A stretch of DNA of 64,000 nucleotides from Corynebacterium uropygiale (GTDB lineage Bacteria; Actinomycetota; Actinomycetes; Mycobacteriales; Mycobacteriaceae). The position numbers were made by a program, and so were the translations under genes. Below, one piece after another: positions 18,167 through 27,776 of this stretch. A model generated the notes under the pieces. The model made no database searches. It was not told where the DNA came from and worked only from the letters and a program-made list of their open reading frames with translations. Location: positions 1 to 64,000 of the forward strand of contig NZ_JAKGSI010000007.1 in assembly GCF_021568315.1 (NCBI RefSeq), read 5' to 3'. Position 1 is the first letter of the stretch. Each line of letters opens with the position of its first letter.

Positions 18167-19165
18167 TTACATCGAGCTCCCCGGGATGAAGGGGCCGACG
18201 GTGCCCGTGCACTGAACCGGCACGTTCCCGCCCAGGGCGTTGACCGTGTAGGCCATGGCCCGCGGGTCGTATGGCATGCCCTGGTGGTCGGCGAGGTCGT
18301 TGGGGCAGCCGTCCTGGAGGACGATGTTCTGGTAGTCGCCGGAGCTGAACTGGGTGTTGTTCAGCGGGGTGGCGGCCGTGTCGAAGAGCGTCGAGATGGA
18401 GACGTAGCGGACGCCGTCGACCTCGAGGCCGCCGTCGCGCAGCTGCGTCATGAAGGGGCTCATCTCGAGGAGATCGTTGCCGACGGGCCCGAGGATGCCG
18501 GTGACCACCGGGTCGATCGGCGCCCCCGCAAGCTGCATCTCACGGTGCAGGTTCGCGAGCCCCATCATGGAGGTCCCGCGGAGCACGCCAGCCAGCGTGA
18601 CGACGGTGCCGACGCCCTTCCCGCCGCGCGCCTTCGTGTACGCGGTGGCGATGGTCCCACCCTGGCTCCAGCCGACGAGGTCCACCTTCTCCGCGCCCGT
18701 GTGCTCACGGATGCTGTCGATCTGGGCGGAGACCTCCTCGACGTTCTTCGCCAGCGGGGCCACCCCGTAGGTGCCGGGGATAGCGCCCATGGCGGAGCTG
18801 CCCTGCCCGTCGGCACCCGGGTACGCCCCGTAGTTCAGCGCGTACACGCACTTCCCCTGGGACTTCAACAGTGGGCCAAGCCCAGCCCACGCCTCGTAGG
18901 CGTTGGACGCCATGCCGTGGATGAGGATGACGGGGTTCTCGCCGGGGGCGGGGGTGCATTCCTCGTTGACGCCGGTGGGGCTGGGGTCCTGGGCGTGGCC
19001 GCCGGCGAGCTTCGCGGCGTTGAGGTTGTCCTTCGGCGGGAGCTGCGCCCCCATGCCGGTCCAGGGGGCGATGTCGGCGGCGGCCGCCGTCGGGGCGAGC
19101 GCGCAACCAAGAGCGCAGCTGGTCAGCAGGGCAGCGAGCCCGTGCATGACGCGGGAACGACGCAT
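18167..19165 (-). CDS. Secreted class-2 lipase/esterase, copy 1
   Basis: A 332-residue secreted alpha/beta hydrolase. The signal peptide ends around PTAAAADI. The oxyanion region is VILIHGMAS and the nucleophile is the Ser in VGWSQGG. The closing segment, ending CTGTVGPFIPGSSM, is shared almost exactly with copy 2. It matches the lipase class 2 family (PF01674) that actinobacteria use to hydrolyse host or environmental acyl esters. Two conserved Cys pairs probably form disulfides. The start at 19165 has a GAAGGAAGG site. It is a tandem paralog of 19255-20286, about half or more identical by eye. Confidence 0.92.
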   Translation of the reverse strand: MRRSRVMHGLAALLTSCALGCALAPTAAAADIAPWTGMGAQLPPKDNLNAAKLAGGHAQDPSPTGVNEECTPAPGENPVILIHGMASNAYEAWAGLGPLLKSQGKCVYALNYGAYPGADGQGSSAMGAIPGTYGVAPLAKNVEEVSAQIDSIREHTGAEKVDLVGWSQGGTIATAYTKARGGKGVGTVVTLAGVLRGTSMMGLANLHREMQLAGAPIDPVVTGILGPVGNDLLEMSPFMTQLRDGGLEVDGVRYVSISTLFDTAATPLNNTQFSSGDYQNIVLQDGCPNDLADHQGMPYDPRAMAYTVNALGGNVPVQCTGTVGPFIPGSSM

Positions 19166-19254
19166 GAGACCTTCCTTCTCACGAACTCCCCCACGGCCGA
19201 GGCGCAATGGGGGAGGGAAACATTGATATGCCGAGTATGATTCTAGATCGTGTT

Positions 19255-20286
19255 CTAGATCGAGCTACCCGGGATGAAGGGGCCGACGGTCCCGGTGCAC
19301 GGAACCGGCACGTTGCCGCCCAGGGCATTCTGGGTCAGAGCGATCGAGCGCGGATCATAGGGAACGCCCAGGTGATCGGAGGCGTCGCTGGGGCAGCCAT
19401 CCTGAAGAACAATGTTCTGGTAGTCCTTCGAGGAGTACTGGTCATTGCCCAGCGGGTTCGCCGACTCATCGAAGAGGGTGGCGATGGACACGTAGTGAAC
19501 GCCATCCACCTCGAGGCCGCCGTCCTTGAGGCGAGTCATGAAGTCAGAGTGCTCGAGCAGATCATTGCCCGACGCGCCGAGCGTCAGATCCACCGCCTGG
19601 GAGATCGGCAGGCCCAGCTGCGCGAACTCGTGGTGCAGGTTCGCGAGCCCCAGCATGGAGGTCCCGCGGAGCACGCCCGCCAGGGAAACGACGGTGCCGA
19701 CGTCCTTACCGCCCGACTGCTTCGCATACGCCGTGGCCAGGGAACCGCCCTGGCTCCAGCCCACGATGTCCACCTTCTCCGCGCCGGTGTGTTCCTTCAC
19801 CCGCTGGATGTGCTCCGTGACCTCGGCGAGGGACTTGTCCATCGGGGCGAGGCCGCCGTCGAAACCAGGGACGAAGCCCATGGCCGAGCTGCCGCTAGCG
19901 GGGCTGTTGTAGCGGCCGTAGGTGAAGGAGTAGACGCACTTACCCTGGGCCTTCAGCGCCGGGGCGAGGGCGGCGAAGGAACCGTACGGGGTGGAGACCA
20001 TGCCGTGGATGAGGACCACGGGGTTCTCACCGGGGCGAGGGGTGCACTCCTCGTTGGCGCCGGAGGGGCTGGCGTCCTGCGCGGCCATCCCGTGCGCGAT
20101 GGCGGCGGAGATGTTGTCCTGCGGCGCGAGCTGCGGGCCCATGCCCGTCCAGCCGGCGACCTCGGCGGCATGCGCCGTGCCCGCGCCCGCCGCGATGCCC
20201 AGTCCCATGGTCAGCGCGGAGAGCGCCGCGAGTCCAGAGCGCATCATCCGACGCATCCGAGAACCCTGTGTTGTGTGTGAGCTCAT
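19255..20286 (-). CDS. Secreted class-2 lipase/esterase, copy 2
   Basis: A 343-residue secreted paralog of the downstream lipase, with signal peptide ending near GTAHAAEV, VVLIHGMVS, the Ser nucleophile in VGWSQGG and the same Cys pattern. The start at 20286 has a GAAAGGG site. The gap to copy 1 is 89 bases and has no obvious terminator, so co-transcription is possible. A perfect palindrome at 20304-20317 lies just upstream of the ribosome site and may be an operator. Confidence 0.92.
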   Translation of the reverse strand: MSSHTTQGSRMRRMMRSGLAALSALTMGLGIAAGAGTAHAAEVAGWTGMGPQLAPQDNISAAIAHGMAAQDASPSGANEECTPRPGENPVVLIHGMVSTPYGSFAALAPALKAQGKCVYSFTYGRYNSPASGSSAMGFVPGFDGGLAPMDKSLAEVTEHIQRVKEHTGAEKVDIVGWSQGGSLATAYAKQSGGKDVGTVVSLAGVLRGTSMLGLANLHHEFAQLGLPISQAVDLTLGASGNDLLEHSDFMTRLKDGGLEVDGVHYVSIATLFDESANPLGNDQYSSKDYQNIVLQDGCPSDASDHLGVPYDPRSIALTQNALGGNVPVPCTGTVGPFIPGSSI

Positions 20287-20630
20287 GTTTGGCCCTTTCA
20301 GTGACGTATGGATACGTAGTGTCTGCATGAAGCCTAATTCCTGAGAAAATGCCAGGGGCCTCTCATGATCGATTGAGAGCACGAATCGGCCCTAAACGGG
20401 GGTGAAATCGTGGAGAAAATCGCGGAAACCTATCGTGCGACAGTTCCCTTTGGCCACCCGCGGCAGGGGCGCCGATGTCGCCACGAACGCCGTAAAAGGT
20501 GTGATCTGGTTGGGGGTACGACGACGGCCGCCGCTTTCAGTCCCGCCCGAGGAAGGAACCCTTGAAGGGGGAGGGGGCAGTTGTTAAGGTCAGTGTCGCC
20601 CCTCGCTGATAACGACGTTATGGAACCGCG
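20287..20630. other. Intergenic region between lipase 2 and a small membrane protein
   Basis: This 344-base gap holds the divergent promoters of the lipase and the small membrane-protein genes and the palindrome at 20304-20317. I see no convincing small gene; an antisense frame here is a shadow of the trhO region. Confidence 0.6.
20304..20317. promoter_or_regulatory. Palindrome ACGTATGGATACGT, candidate operator
   Basis: A perfect 6-2-6 inverted repeat ending 18 bases upstream of the lipase 2 start codon, close to its ribosome site. Binding here would block translation or transcription of the lipase pair. The binding protein is unknown. Confidence 0.45.
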
Positions 20631-20975
20631 ATGTCGCTGCAAACCAAACAGAACTATGCAACCTACTGCTACATCCTCGTCTATGCCGGGTGCGTCCTTC
20701 TGTCGACTTTTGCGGGAAGAGGCACGGTCATGCGCTGGGATGACCTGCTGATATGGGGAGTTCCTGCGCTGGTGGGGCTTCTGGGCCTGGCCTATCTGTT
20801 CTTCCGACAGGGATTCCACACAAAGAACTTCTATGGAATCGGGGTGAGCATCGTGATGTTCTGCGGCGCGGCTTGCCAGACGTCGCTCTGGTTCCGCCTC
20901 TTCGTCATCATTCCCTTCCTCGCCGTGATCTATGTGGTCCGGCACCATCCCCGGGTGGCGGAATGGGCGGGATGA
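20631..20975 (+). CDS. Small membrane protein of unknown function
   Basis: A 114-residue protein with about four hydrophobic segments (YILVYAGCVLLSTF, LIWGVPALVGLLGLAYLFF, YGIGVSIVMFCGA, LFVIIPFLAVIYVV). No family recognised. An in-frame alternative start is not obvious, and the ribosome site is weak. Confidence 0.65.
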   Translation: MSLQTKQNYATYCYILVYAGCVLLSTFAGRGTVMRWDDLLIWGVPALVGLLGLAYLFFRQGFHTKNFYGIGVSIVMFCGAACQTSLWFRLFVIIPFLAVIYVVRHHPRVAEWAG

Positions 20976-21053
20976 GGGCTCAGTGCGGCCTCGCCGTCGT
21001 CGTCGGCGCCGCCTGTGACCAGCAGAAACGTCGGGGCCGCTAGACTGTGGGCC

Positions 21054-21848
21054 ATGGCTGTCCCCAAGATCATCCTTTTTTATGTGTTCACCCCGCTTGC
21101 CGACCCAGAAGCCATCCGCCTCTGGCAGCGCAGCCTGTGCGAGCAGAACAATCTCCGCGGCCGGATCATCGTCTCCCGGGATGGCATCAACGCCACGCTG
21201 GGAGGGGAGCTCGACGACGTCAAGCGCTATGTTCGCGGCCTGCACGCCTACGCCCCGTTCAAGGGTGCGGACATTAAGTGGTCAGAGGGGCGCGGGGATG
21301 ATTTCCCGCGGCTGAGTGTGAAGGTGCGACCGGAGCTCGTCACGTTTGGGGCACCGGATGAGCTGCATGTCTCGGCGGCGGGCGTCGAGGGCGGCGGCCA
21401 GCGCCTCAGCCCGGAGGGGCTCCACCGGCTCATGGCGGAGCGCGGGGAGGACGTTGTTTTCTTTGATGGGCGCAATGCCAAGGAAGCCGAGGTGGGGAAG
21501 TTTCGCGGGGCCGTCGTCCCGGAGACGCGGACCACCCGCGATTTCCTCCCCGAGCTGGAATCCGGCAAATACGATGACCTCAAGGACAAAACGGTGGTCA
21601 CGTACTGCACGGGCGGCATCCGCTGCGAGATCCTCACCGTCCTCATGAAGAACCGCGGCTTCAAGGATGTCTATCAGCTGGACGGCGGGATCCACCGCTA
21701 CACGGAGAAGTACCGGGATCGGGGTTTCTGGGAGGGGGACCTGTACGTCTTTGACCAGCGCGAAACGCTCGAGGTGAAGGGCGGGGAGGAGCTCGCGGAG
21801 AAGCCGCACACGCCCGCCCCCGCGGCGGCTCCCGCCCCCGAGCGCTAG
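21054..21848 (+). CDS. trhO: tRNA uridine 5-hydroxylase TrhO (rhodanese-related)
   Basis: A 264-residue protein with an N-terminal acylphosphatase-like domain (residues about 1-95, containing [16 protein letters not shown]) and a C-terminal rhodanese domain whose active Cys is in [10 protein letters not shown]. That architecture is TrhO/YceA, which uses oxygen to make 5-hydroxyuridine at tRNA position 34. The start at 21054 fits the family. It converges on kdpE with only 3 bases between stops. Confidence 0.93.
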   Translation: MAVPKIILFYVFTPLADPEAIRLWQRSLCEQNNLRGRIIVSRDGINATLGGELDDVKRYVRGLHAYAPFKGADIKWSEGRGDDFPRLSVKVRPELVTFGAPDELHVSAAGVEGGGQRLSPEGLHRLMAERGEDVVFFDGRNAKEAEVGKFRGAVVPETRTTRDFLPELESGKYDDLKDKTVVTYCTGGIRCEILTVLMKNRGFKDVYQLDGGIHRYTEKYRDRGFWEGDLYVFDQRETLEVKGGEELAEKPHTPAPAAAPAPER

Positions 21849-21851
21849 CCC

Positions 21852-22664
21852 CTAAGCCCCACCAGCCCCACTCGCCTCGCTCTCTTCCCCCTCCTCCGCG
21901 AGGAAGCGGTGGCCCAGGCCGGTCTCGGTGATGACGTGCTGCGGGTGGGCGGGGTTGGTCTCCAGCTTGCGCCGCAGCTGGGCGATGTACACCCGAATGT
22001 AGTGGCCCTCGTTCTCGTGGCCGGGGCCCCACACGGCGTTGAGGAGCTCATCGCGGCGCACGAGCCTCCCCTGCGCGCGGACGAGAACCTCGAGGACCCG
22101 CCACTCCGTGGGGGTGAGGTGGATGTCCTTCCCGTCGCGGGTGACGCGAGTGGCCGCGAGGTCAATGAGCAGGCTGCCCGCCCGCACGACGGGCTCCCCG
22201 CGATCCTCCCCGGGGGCCGACGCCCCTCCGCCGCCCGCCCCACCGGCGCCCCGCTGCCCACGCGGCGCGGCGTGGCGCAGCGCCAGCCTCACCCGGGCGA
22301 GGAGCTCTTCCATGGCGAAGGGTTTGGTGATGTAGTCGTCGGCCCCGGAGTCAAGGACAGACACCTTGTCAATGGAGGTGTCTCGTGCGGTGAGCACGAT
22401 GATGGGCAGGTTTGTCCAGCCGCGGATGCCGGCGAGCACCTCGGTGCCGTCGAGGTCCGGGAGCCCGAGATCGAGGATGACGAGGTCGGGGTGCTGGTCA
22501 GCGGCCCGGCGCACGCCCTCGCTGCCCGTGGTTGCCGTGACGACGTCATAGCCCCGCGCGATGAGGTTGATGCGCAGCGCCTTCACCAGGCGCGGGTCAT
22601 CATCCACCACCAAGATCCGGGTGCTCACTCCGGCCTCCTTCTCTGCTGTTGCCGAGGGTTCCAT
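21852..22664 (-). CDS. kdpE: Response regulator KdpE
   Basis: About 270 residues. The receiver domain has an acidic pocket in VVDDDPRL, the phospho-Asp in VILDLGLPDLDG and the conserved Lys in DDYITKPF. A Gly/Ala-rich linker leads to a C-terminal OmpR-type winged helix (LTPTEWRVLEVLV). The kdpD stop and this start overlap as TGATG, so the two-component pair is translationally coupled; a GTG one codon earlier (22667) is an alternative. It probably activates kdpFABC through the repeats at 29564-29614. Confidence 0.94.
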   Translation of the reverse strand: MEPSATAEKEAGVSTRILVVDDDPRLVKALRINLIARGYDVVTATTGSEGVRRAADQHPDLVILDLGLPDLDGTEVLAGIRGWTNLPIIVLTARDTSIDKVSVLDSGADDYITKPFAMEELLARVRLALRHAAPRGQRGAGGAGGGGASAPGEDRGEPVVRAGSLLIDLAATRVTRDGKDIHLTPTEWRVLEVLVRAQGRLVRRDELLNAVWGPGHENEGHYIRVYIAQLRRKLETNPAHPQHVITETGLGHRFLAEEGEESEASGAGGA

Positions 22665-25114
22665 CACGACCCCACCGGCAGGGTGACGCGGGCGCAGGCC
22701 CCAGGTGCGTCCTCCCGATTGACGAGTTCGATGCTACCGTCCATCGCGAGCGTGAAACCGCGGGCGACGTCGAGCCCCAGGCCCACGCCGGTGTCGCGGT
22801 GACGATCGCCGTGGCGCTGGAAGGGCTGCCACATGCTCTCCTCCTGGCCGGCGGGGAGGCCGGGCCCCTCGTCGGTGATGCTGATGGTGACGTGGCCGGC
22901 GTCGGGCTGGGCGGCGCTCACCGTGATGGGGGTGCCGGGGGCGTGGGTGAGGGCGTTGTCGATGAGGTTCGCGAGGACGCGCTCGAGGAGGACGCGGTCC
23001 GCGCGGACGACGGCGCCGCTGCAGCTCGGCTCCACGCGGACGAGGCCCGAGGCGTAGCCGCGCCGGCCCATCGCGCGGAAGACGACCTCCTCCAGGGGGA
23101 CGGGGCCGAGGTGCGGGCTGACGGCGTCGGCGGCGAGGCGGGAGGAGTCGAGCAGGTTCGTGACCAGCGTGGTGAGCTCGTCGACACTGTCCTCCACGGT
23201 CTCCAGGAGGTCGGCCTGATCCTCCTCGGAGAGCTCCACATCGGGGGCGCGGAGGGAGGACACGGCCACCTTCGCCGCGGCGAGCGGGGAGCGCAGGTCA
23301 TGGCTCACCGCGCTGAGGAGGGCGCGGCGCAGCTTGTCCGCGGAGGCGAGGGCGCGGGCCTCGGCGGCCTCCGCGGCGAGGGCCTCCTGCCGGCGCAGGG
23401 CCGCCACCTGATCGGCGACGACGGCCAGCACCCCGCGATGATCCGCCTGGATGTTGTGCGGCGCCCAGAGGCGGAGCGTGACGGTGCCGTCATGGGAGGT
23501 GATGGGCGTGTCGACGCTGTCCTTCGCGGGCTCGCCCTGGATGGCGATGAGCTGCCCGGACTCATCAAAGGCGCTCACGGAGGAGCAGCCGAAGACCTTC
23601 GCGATCTTGTCCAGCACCGTCTCCACCTGCGCGCCGCGGAGCACCGTCCGCGCGAAGGTGGCCAGCAGGTCCGCCTCCTGGGAGGCGGAGCGGGCCTCGC
23701 GCCGGGATTGGCGGGCCCGGTCCACGAGCAGCGCGACGGCCAGCGCCATCGCCAGCATGACCACCAGCGTGAAGCCGTGCGAGGGGTGGGCGATCGTGAA
23801 CGTGTGCGTGGGGACCGTGAAGAACCAATTGAGCAGCAGCCCCGCGAGGAACGCCGAGAGGAGCGCCGGGACGATGCCGCTCACCAGGCTCACCGCGAGG
23901 ATCATCGCGAAGAAGATCGCCGAGGTCAGCGCAATATCCGGCGAGAGATCGAGCGCGATGCACACCGCCGTCGTGAGGAAGGGCGCCAGGATCGCGAGGC
24001 TCCAGCGCAGGAGCATGCCCCGCAGGCGGTGCGGGGGCTCGACGCCGCCGTCGCTGCTGCGTGGCTCGGTGTCGAGGGTGACCAGGTGGACGTCGACGCG
24101 CCCCGAACCCCGCGCCACCGCGTGCGCCGTGTCCTCCCGGAAGAAGTGGCGCCAGCGCGGGTGCCGCTTCGTGCCCAGCACCAGCTGGGTGGCGTTGACC
24201 GCGCGCGCGAAGTGGAGGAGCGCCTCGGGAACGCTATCGCCGGTGACCTGGTGGACGCTCGCGTCCACATCGGCGGCGAGCTCCCGGATCCGCGGCATCG
24301 TGTCCAGGGTGCCCGAAGTGAACGCATCCCCGCCGATCACGTGCACAACCAGCAGCTCCGCCGAGGACTTCTGCGCAATCCGCCGCCCGCGCCGAATGAG
24401 CGGCGCGGCATCGGATTCCTCCGCAATAGCGACGACGACGCGCTCCCGCGTCTCCCACGTATCGGTGATGGATTGCTCCTCGCGGTAGGTAGCGAGGGCG
24501 TCGTCGACCTGATCGGCGAGCCACAGAAGGGCCAGCTCACGGAGGGCGATGAGGTTGCCGGTGCGGAAGTAGTTGTTCAGCGCGGTGCCGATGCGCTGCT
24601 CGGAGTACACGAGCCCGTCCGCGATGCGGCTGCGGAGGAACTCGGGGGACAGGTCCACGAGCTCGACGGTGTCGGCGTCGCGCACCACCCGGTCGGGGAC
24701 GGTCTCGCGCTGCACGGTCCCGGTGATGTGCGTGATGACGTCGCCGAGGGACTCCAGGTGCTGGATATTCACCGTGGAGATGACGTTGATCCCCGCGGCG
24801 AGCAGCGTGTGGATGTCCACCCAGCGCTTCTTCGAGCCCGCCGAGTGCGCCAACTCATCCACGAGGACGATCTGCGGGTGGCGGGCGAGGACCGCCTCGA
24901 CGTCGAGCTCACCCGCCGCGTCCCGGGGGATCGTCTCTAAGGAGCTGGCGAGGTCCCGGGTGTAGGCGCGGCCGTGATCCTCGACGATCCCGACCACCAC
25001 ATCCTTGCCCGCGGCCTGAAGTCGCCGGGCCTCCGCGAGCATGGCGCAGGTCTTGCCCACGCCCGGCGCCGCACCCAGGTAGACCTTGAATGTTCCTTCA
25101 GCCTGTCCCTCCAT
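22664..25114 (-). CDS. kdpD: Sensor histidine kinase KdpD
   Basis: An 816-residue membrane kinase. The N-terminal KdpD domain has GAAPGVGKTCAML and VDELAHS. A USP-like domain spans residues about 240-350, and four close membrane spans lie at about 370-480. A GAF-like segment is followed by HisKA with the phospho-His in SHDLRSPLAAA and an ATPase domain with NALTH and ITDEGPGLP. It senses K+ limitation or turgor and phosphorylates KdpE. Slightly shorter than the usual about 890 residues, with all domains present. Confidence 0.95.
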   Translation of the reverse strand: MEGQAEGTFKVYLGAAPGVGKTCAMLAEARRLQAAGKDVVVGIVEDHGRAYTRDLASSLETIPRDAAGELDVEAVLARHPQIVLVDELAHSAGSKKRWVDIHTLLAAGINVISTVNIQHLESLGDVITHITGTVQRETVPDRVVRDADTVELVDLSPEFLRSRIADGLVYSEQRIGTALNNYFRTGNLIALRELALLWLADQVDDALATYREEQSITDTWETRERVVVAIAEESDAAPLIRRGRRIAQKSSAELLVVHVIGGDAFTSGTLDTMPRIRELAADVDASVHQVTGDSVPEALLHFARAVNATQLVLGTKRHPRWRHFFREDTAHAVARGSGRVDVHLVTLDTEPRSSDGGVEPPHRLRGMLLRWSLAILAPFLTTAVCIALDLSPDIALTSAIFFAMILAVSLVSGIVPALLSAFLAGLLLNWFFTVPTHTFTIAHPSHGFTLVVMLAMALAVALLVDRARQSRREARSASQEADLLATFARTVLRGAQVETVLDKIAKVFGCSSVSAFDESGQLIAIQGEPAKDSVDTPITSHDGTVTLRLWAPHNIQADHRGVLAVVADQVAALRRQEALAAEAAEARALASADKLRRALLSAVSHDLRSPLAAAKVAVSSLRAPDVELSEEDQADLLETVEDSVDELTTLVTNLLDSSRLAADAVSPHLGPVPLEEVVFRAMGRRGYASGLVRVEPSCSGAVVRADRVLLERVLANLIDNALTHAPGTPITVSAAQPDAGHVTISITDEGPGLPAGQEESMWQPFQRHGDRHRDTGVGLGLDVARGFTLAMDGSIELVNREDAPGACARVTLPVGS

Positions 25115-25123
25115 GGTTGGTTA

Positions 25124-25684
25124 TCATTCCACGGCCGGGCAGGTGGTGCCGCCCGGCAGGGCGGCGTTGAGGTCGGTGACGTGGACGACCGGGTCGCCCA
25201 ACACCCCGATGATCCGGCCGGCCGTGTGCTCGGACACGAGGCGGCGGACCTCCTCCTCGCTGAGCCCGTGGGCGCGGGCCACCCGGGGAACCTGCAGCTC
25301 GGCGTAGGCGGGGGAGATGCCGTCGTCGGCACCGGAGCCCGAGCCGCTCACCGCGTCGAGGGGAACCTGCTCGGGGGCGACGTGCTCCCGGGCGGCGATC
25401 TCCTGGCGGCGGGACTCATAGTCCTTGTTGAGCTGTGGGTCCAGGGGGGAGAGGTTGGTGGCGCCCTCGGCGCGGGACTGGAACCAGGCGTCGTCGGGGC
25501 GGCCGTCGGCGAGGCCGTGGGCGGCGACGAGGCAGTCGCCATCGTAGATGAGGTGGCCCTCGGCGGCGTCGGCGTTGATGCGGGAGACCGCCCACATCAC
25601 GCAGGGGTAAGCCATGCCCAGCACCACCGTGCCAATGATGACGGCGATGAAGCCGCGAACAGTAGAGCGAAGAAAAGACATCAT
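25124..25684 (-). CDS. kdpC: K+-transporting ATPase subunit KdpC
   Basis: A 186-residue subunit with one N-terminal membrane span (about residues 10-32) and a soluble domain with the family's VSGSGSGADDGISP and ARAHGLSEEEVRRLV motifs. It stabilises the KdpFABC complex and assists ATP binding. It lies between kdpB and kdpD with short gaps. Confidence 0.95.
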   Translation of the reverse strand: MMSFLRSTVRGFIAVIIGTVVLGMAYPCVMWAVSRINADAAEGHLIYDGDCLVAAHGLADGRPDDAWFQSRAEGATNLSPLDPQLNKDYESRRQEIAAREHVAPEQVPLDAVSGSGSGADDGISPAYAELQVPRVARAHGLSEEEVRRLVSEHTAGRIIGVLGDPVVHVTDLNAALPGGTTCPAVE

Positions 25685-25728
25685 GATTCCTTTCAGGATC
25701 CTTCAGACTCCGGGATGGATCAGAAGGC

Positions 25729-27738
25729 TCAGAATCCGGGGAGGCAGCGAACCACCAGGTCAATGATCCAAATACCGATGAAGGGGGCGATCACCCCGCC
25801 GAGTCCCCACACCGCGAGGTTGTGGCGCAGCAGCGTTGCGGCGGCGGCCGGGCGGTACTTCACGCCCTTGAGCGCCAGCGGGATGAGCGCCACGATGATG
25901 AGCGCGTTGAAGATGATCGCCGAGAGAATGGCCGACTGCGGCGAGTGCAGCCCCATGACGTTGAGCGCCCCGAGCCGCGGCACCGAGGCCGCGAAGAGCG
26001 CCGGCAGGATGGCGAAGTACTTCGCCAGGTCGTTGGCCAGGGAGAACGTGGTGAGCGCGCCGCGGGTCATGAGCAGCTGCTTCCCGACCCCCACGATGTC
26101 GATGAGCTTCGTCGGATCCGAGTCCAGGTCCACCATGTTCCCGGCCTCCTTCGCCGCGGAGGTGCCCGTGTTCATCGCCACGCCCACATCTGCCTGCGCG
26201 AGCGCCGGGGCGTCGTTGGTGCCGTCGCCGGTCATCGCGACCATGCGGCCGTGGGACTGCTCCTCCCGGATGCGGGCCAGCTTGTCCTCCGGGGTGGCCT
26301 GCGCGAGGACGTCGTCGACGCCAGCCTCCTCCGCGATCGCGCGCGCGGTGAGAGGATTATCACCCGTCACCATGACGGTGCGGATCCCCATCCGGCGCAG
26401 CTCCTCGAAGCGCTCCCGCATCCCCGGCTTCACGATGTCCGAGAGCTCAATGACACCGAGCGCCCGGCGCCCCTGCGCGCCCTCCTCCGCGACGACGAGC
26501 GGCGTTCCACCCGCCTGGGCAACCTTCTCGACGGTGTCCTGGACCTCCTGAGGCCAGGCGCCCTGCCCTTCCGAGACCCACGCGCGCACGGCGTCGCCAG
26601 CACCCTTGCGGATTCGCCGCCCAGCGATGTCAATGCCGGACATGCGCGTCGTCGCGCTAAACGCCACGACCTCGGCGGAGCGCTCCTCGGGCGTCGCCTC
26701 CTGGGTGAGCCCGTGCTTCTCGGCGGTGTACTCGACGATGGACCGGCCCTCCGGCGTCTCATCCGCGAGGGAGGCCAGCCGCGTGGCGGAGGCCAGGTCC
26801 TCCATGTCCACGCCCGTGGCGGGGAAGAGGTTTGTGGCGCGCCGGGAGCCGAAGGTGATGGTGCCGGTCTTGTCGAGCAGGAGGACGTCGACGTCACCGG
26901 CGGCCTCCACCGCGCGGCCGGAGGTGGCCAGCACGTTGTGTCGCACGAGGCGGTCCATGCCGGCGATGCCCACGGCGGAGAGCAGGGCGGCGATGGTGGT
27001 GGGGATGAGGCAGACGAGCAGCGCGATGAGGCTGAGCGGGTCGAACTCGGCGCCCACCCACGTGCCCGTGGGCGCGAGGGTGACGACCGCGACGAGGAAG
27101 ATGATCGTCAGCGTGGCGAGCAGCACGGACAGCGCGATCTCGTTGGGGGTCTTCCGGCGCTCCGAGCCCTCCACCAGGCTGATCATCCGGTCCACGAAGC
27201 TCTGCCCGGGCTCCGAGGTCACCTGCACGACGATCTCATCGGAGAGCACCACGGTGCCGCCGGTGACGGCGGAGCGGTCCCCGCCGGCCTCGCGGACGAC
27301 GGGCGCCGACTCGCCGGTGATCGCGGACTCGTCGACGGTGGCCGCGCCCTCGATGACGTCACCGTCGGCGGGGATCGTCTCGTTCGCGGCGACGAGGACG
27401 ACGTCGCCCTTGTGTAGCTCGGTCGCGGCGACCTCGCGGACGGTGCCGTCGGTGTCGCGCAGCCGGGCGCGGGTATCGGTCCGCACGGAGCGCAGGGCGT
27501 CGGCCTGGGCCTTACCGCGGCCCTCGGCGACGGCCTCCGCGTAGGAGGCGAAGAGGATCGTGACCCACAGCCAGGCCGTGACGGACCAGGCGAACAGCGA
27601 GGAGTGAGTGATTGACCAGAACGTGGTGATGACCGCGCCAACCCACACCACCAACATCACGGGGTTACGCGCCTGCACCTTGGGGTTCAGTTTGCGGAAC
27701 GCCAAAGGCAACGCGGAAAGAAGAGTGTTCTTATTCAT
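25729..27738 (-). CDS. kdpB: K+-transporting P-type ATPase subunit KdpB
   Basis: A 669-residue catalytic subunit. It has the TGESAPV actuator motif, the phosphorylation Asp in [12 protein letters not shown], the ATP-domain TGDNPLTA and hinge [16 protein letters not shown], and about seven membrane spans. It couples ATP hydrolysis to K+ uptake through KdpA. Confidence 0.97.
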   Translation of the reverse strand: MNKNTLLSALPLAFRKLNPKVQARNPVMLVVWVGAVITTFWSITHSSLFAWSVTAWLWVTILFASYAEAVAEGRGKAQADALRSVRTDTRARLRDTDGTVREVAATELHKGDVVLVAANETIPADGDVIEGAATVDESAITGESAPVVREAGGDRSAVTGGTVVLSDEIVVQVTSEPGQSFVDRMISLVEGSERRKTPNEIALSVLLATLTIIFLVAVVTLAPTGTWVGAEFDPLSLIALLVCLIPTTIAALLSAVGIAGMDRLVRHNVLATSGRAVEAAGDVDVLLLDKTGTITFGSRRATNLFPATGVDMEDLASATRLASLADETPEGRSIVEYTAEKHGLTQEATPEERSAEVVAFSATTRMSGIDIAGRRIRKGAGDAVRAWVSEGQGAWPQEVQDTVEKVAQAGGTPLVVAEEGAQGRRALGVIELSDIVKPGMRERFEELRRMGIRTVMVTGDNPLTARAIAEEAGVDDVLAQATPEDKLARIREEQSHGRMVAMTGDGTNDAPALAQADVGVAMNTGTSAAKEAGNMVDLDSDPTKLIDIVGVGKQLLMTRGALTTFSLANDLAKYFAILPALFAASVPRLGALNVMGLHSPQSAILSAIIFNALIIVALIPLALKGVKYRPAAAATLLRHNLAVWGLGGVIAPFIGIWIIDLVVRCLPGF

Positions 27739-27776
27739 CAGATGTCCTTAGGGAGGAGGTTGTGAGTTCCGTGGGA

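Noticed and set aside
20430..21245. A minus-strand frame across the small membrane-protein and trhO genes
   Set aside because: It runs antisense to trhO, has no ribosome site or recognisable motif, and looks like chance.
22649..24940. A long plus-strand frame antisense to kdpD
   Set aside because: Composition is repetitive Arg/Gly/Asp typical of a shadow frame; kdpD on the other strand is complete.
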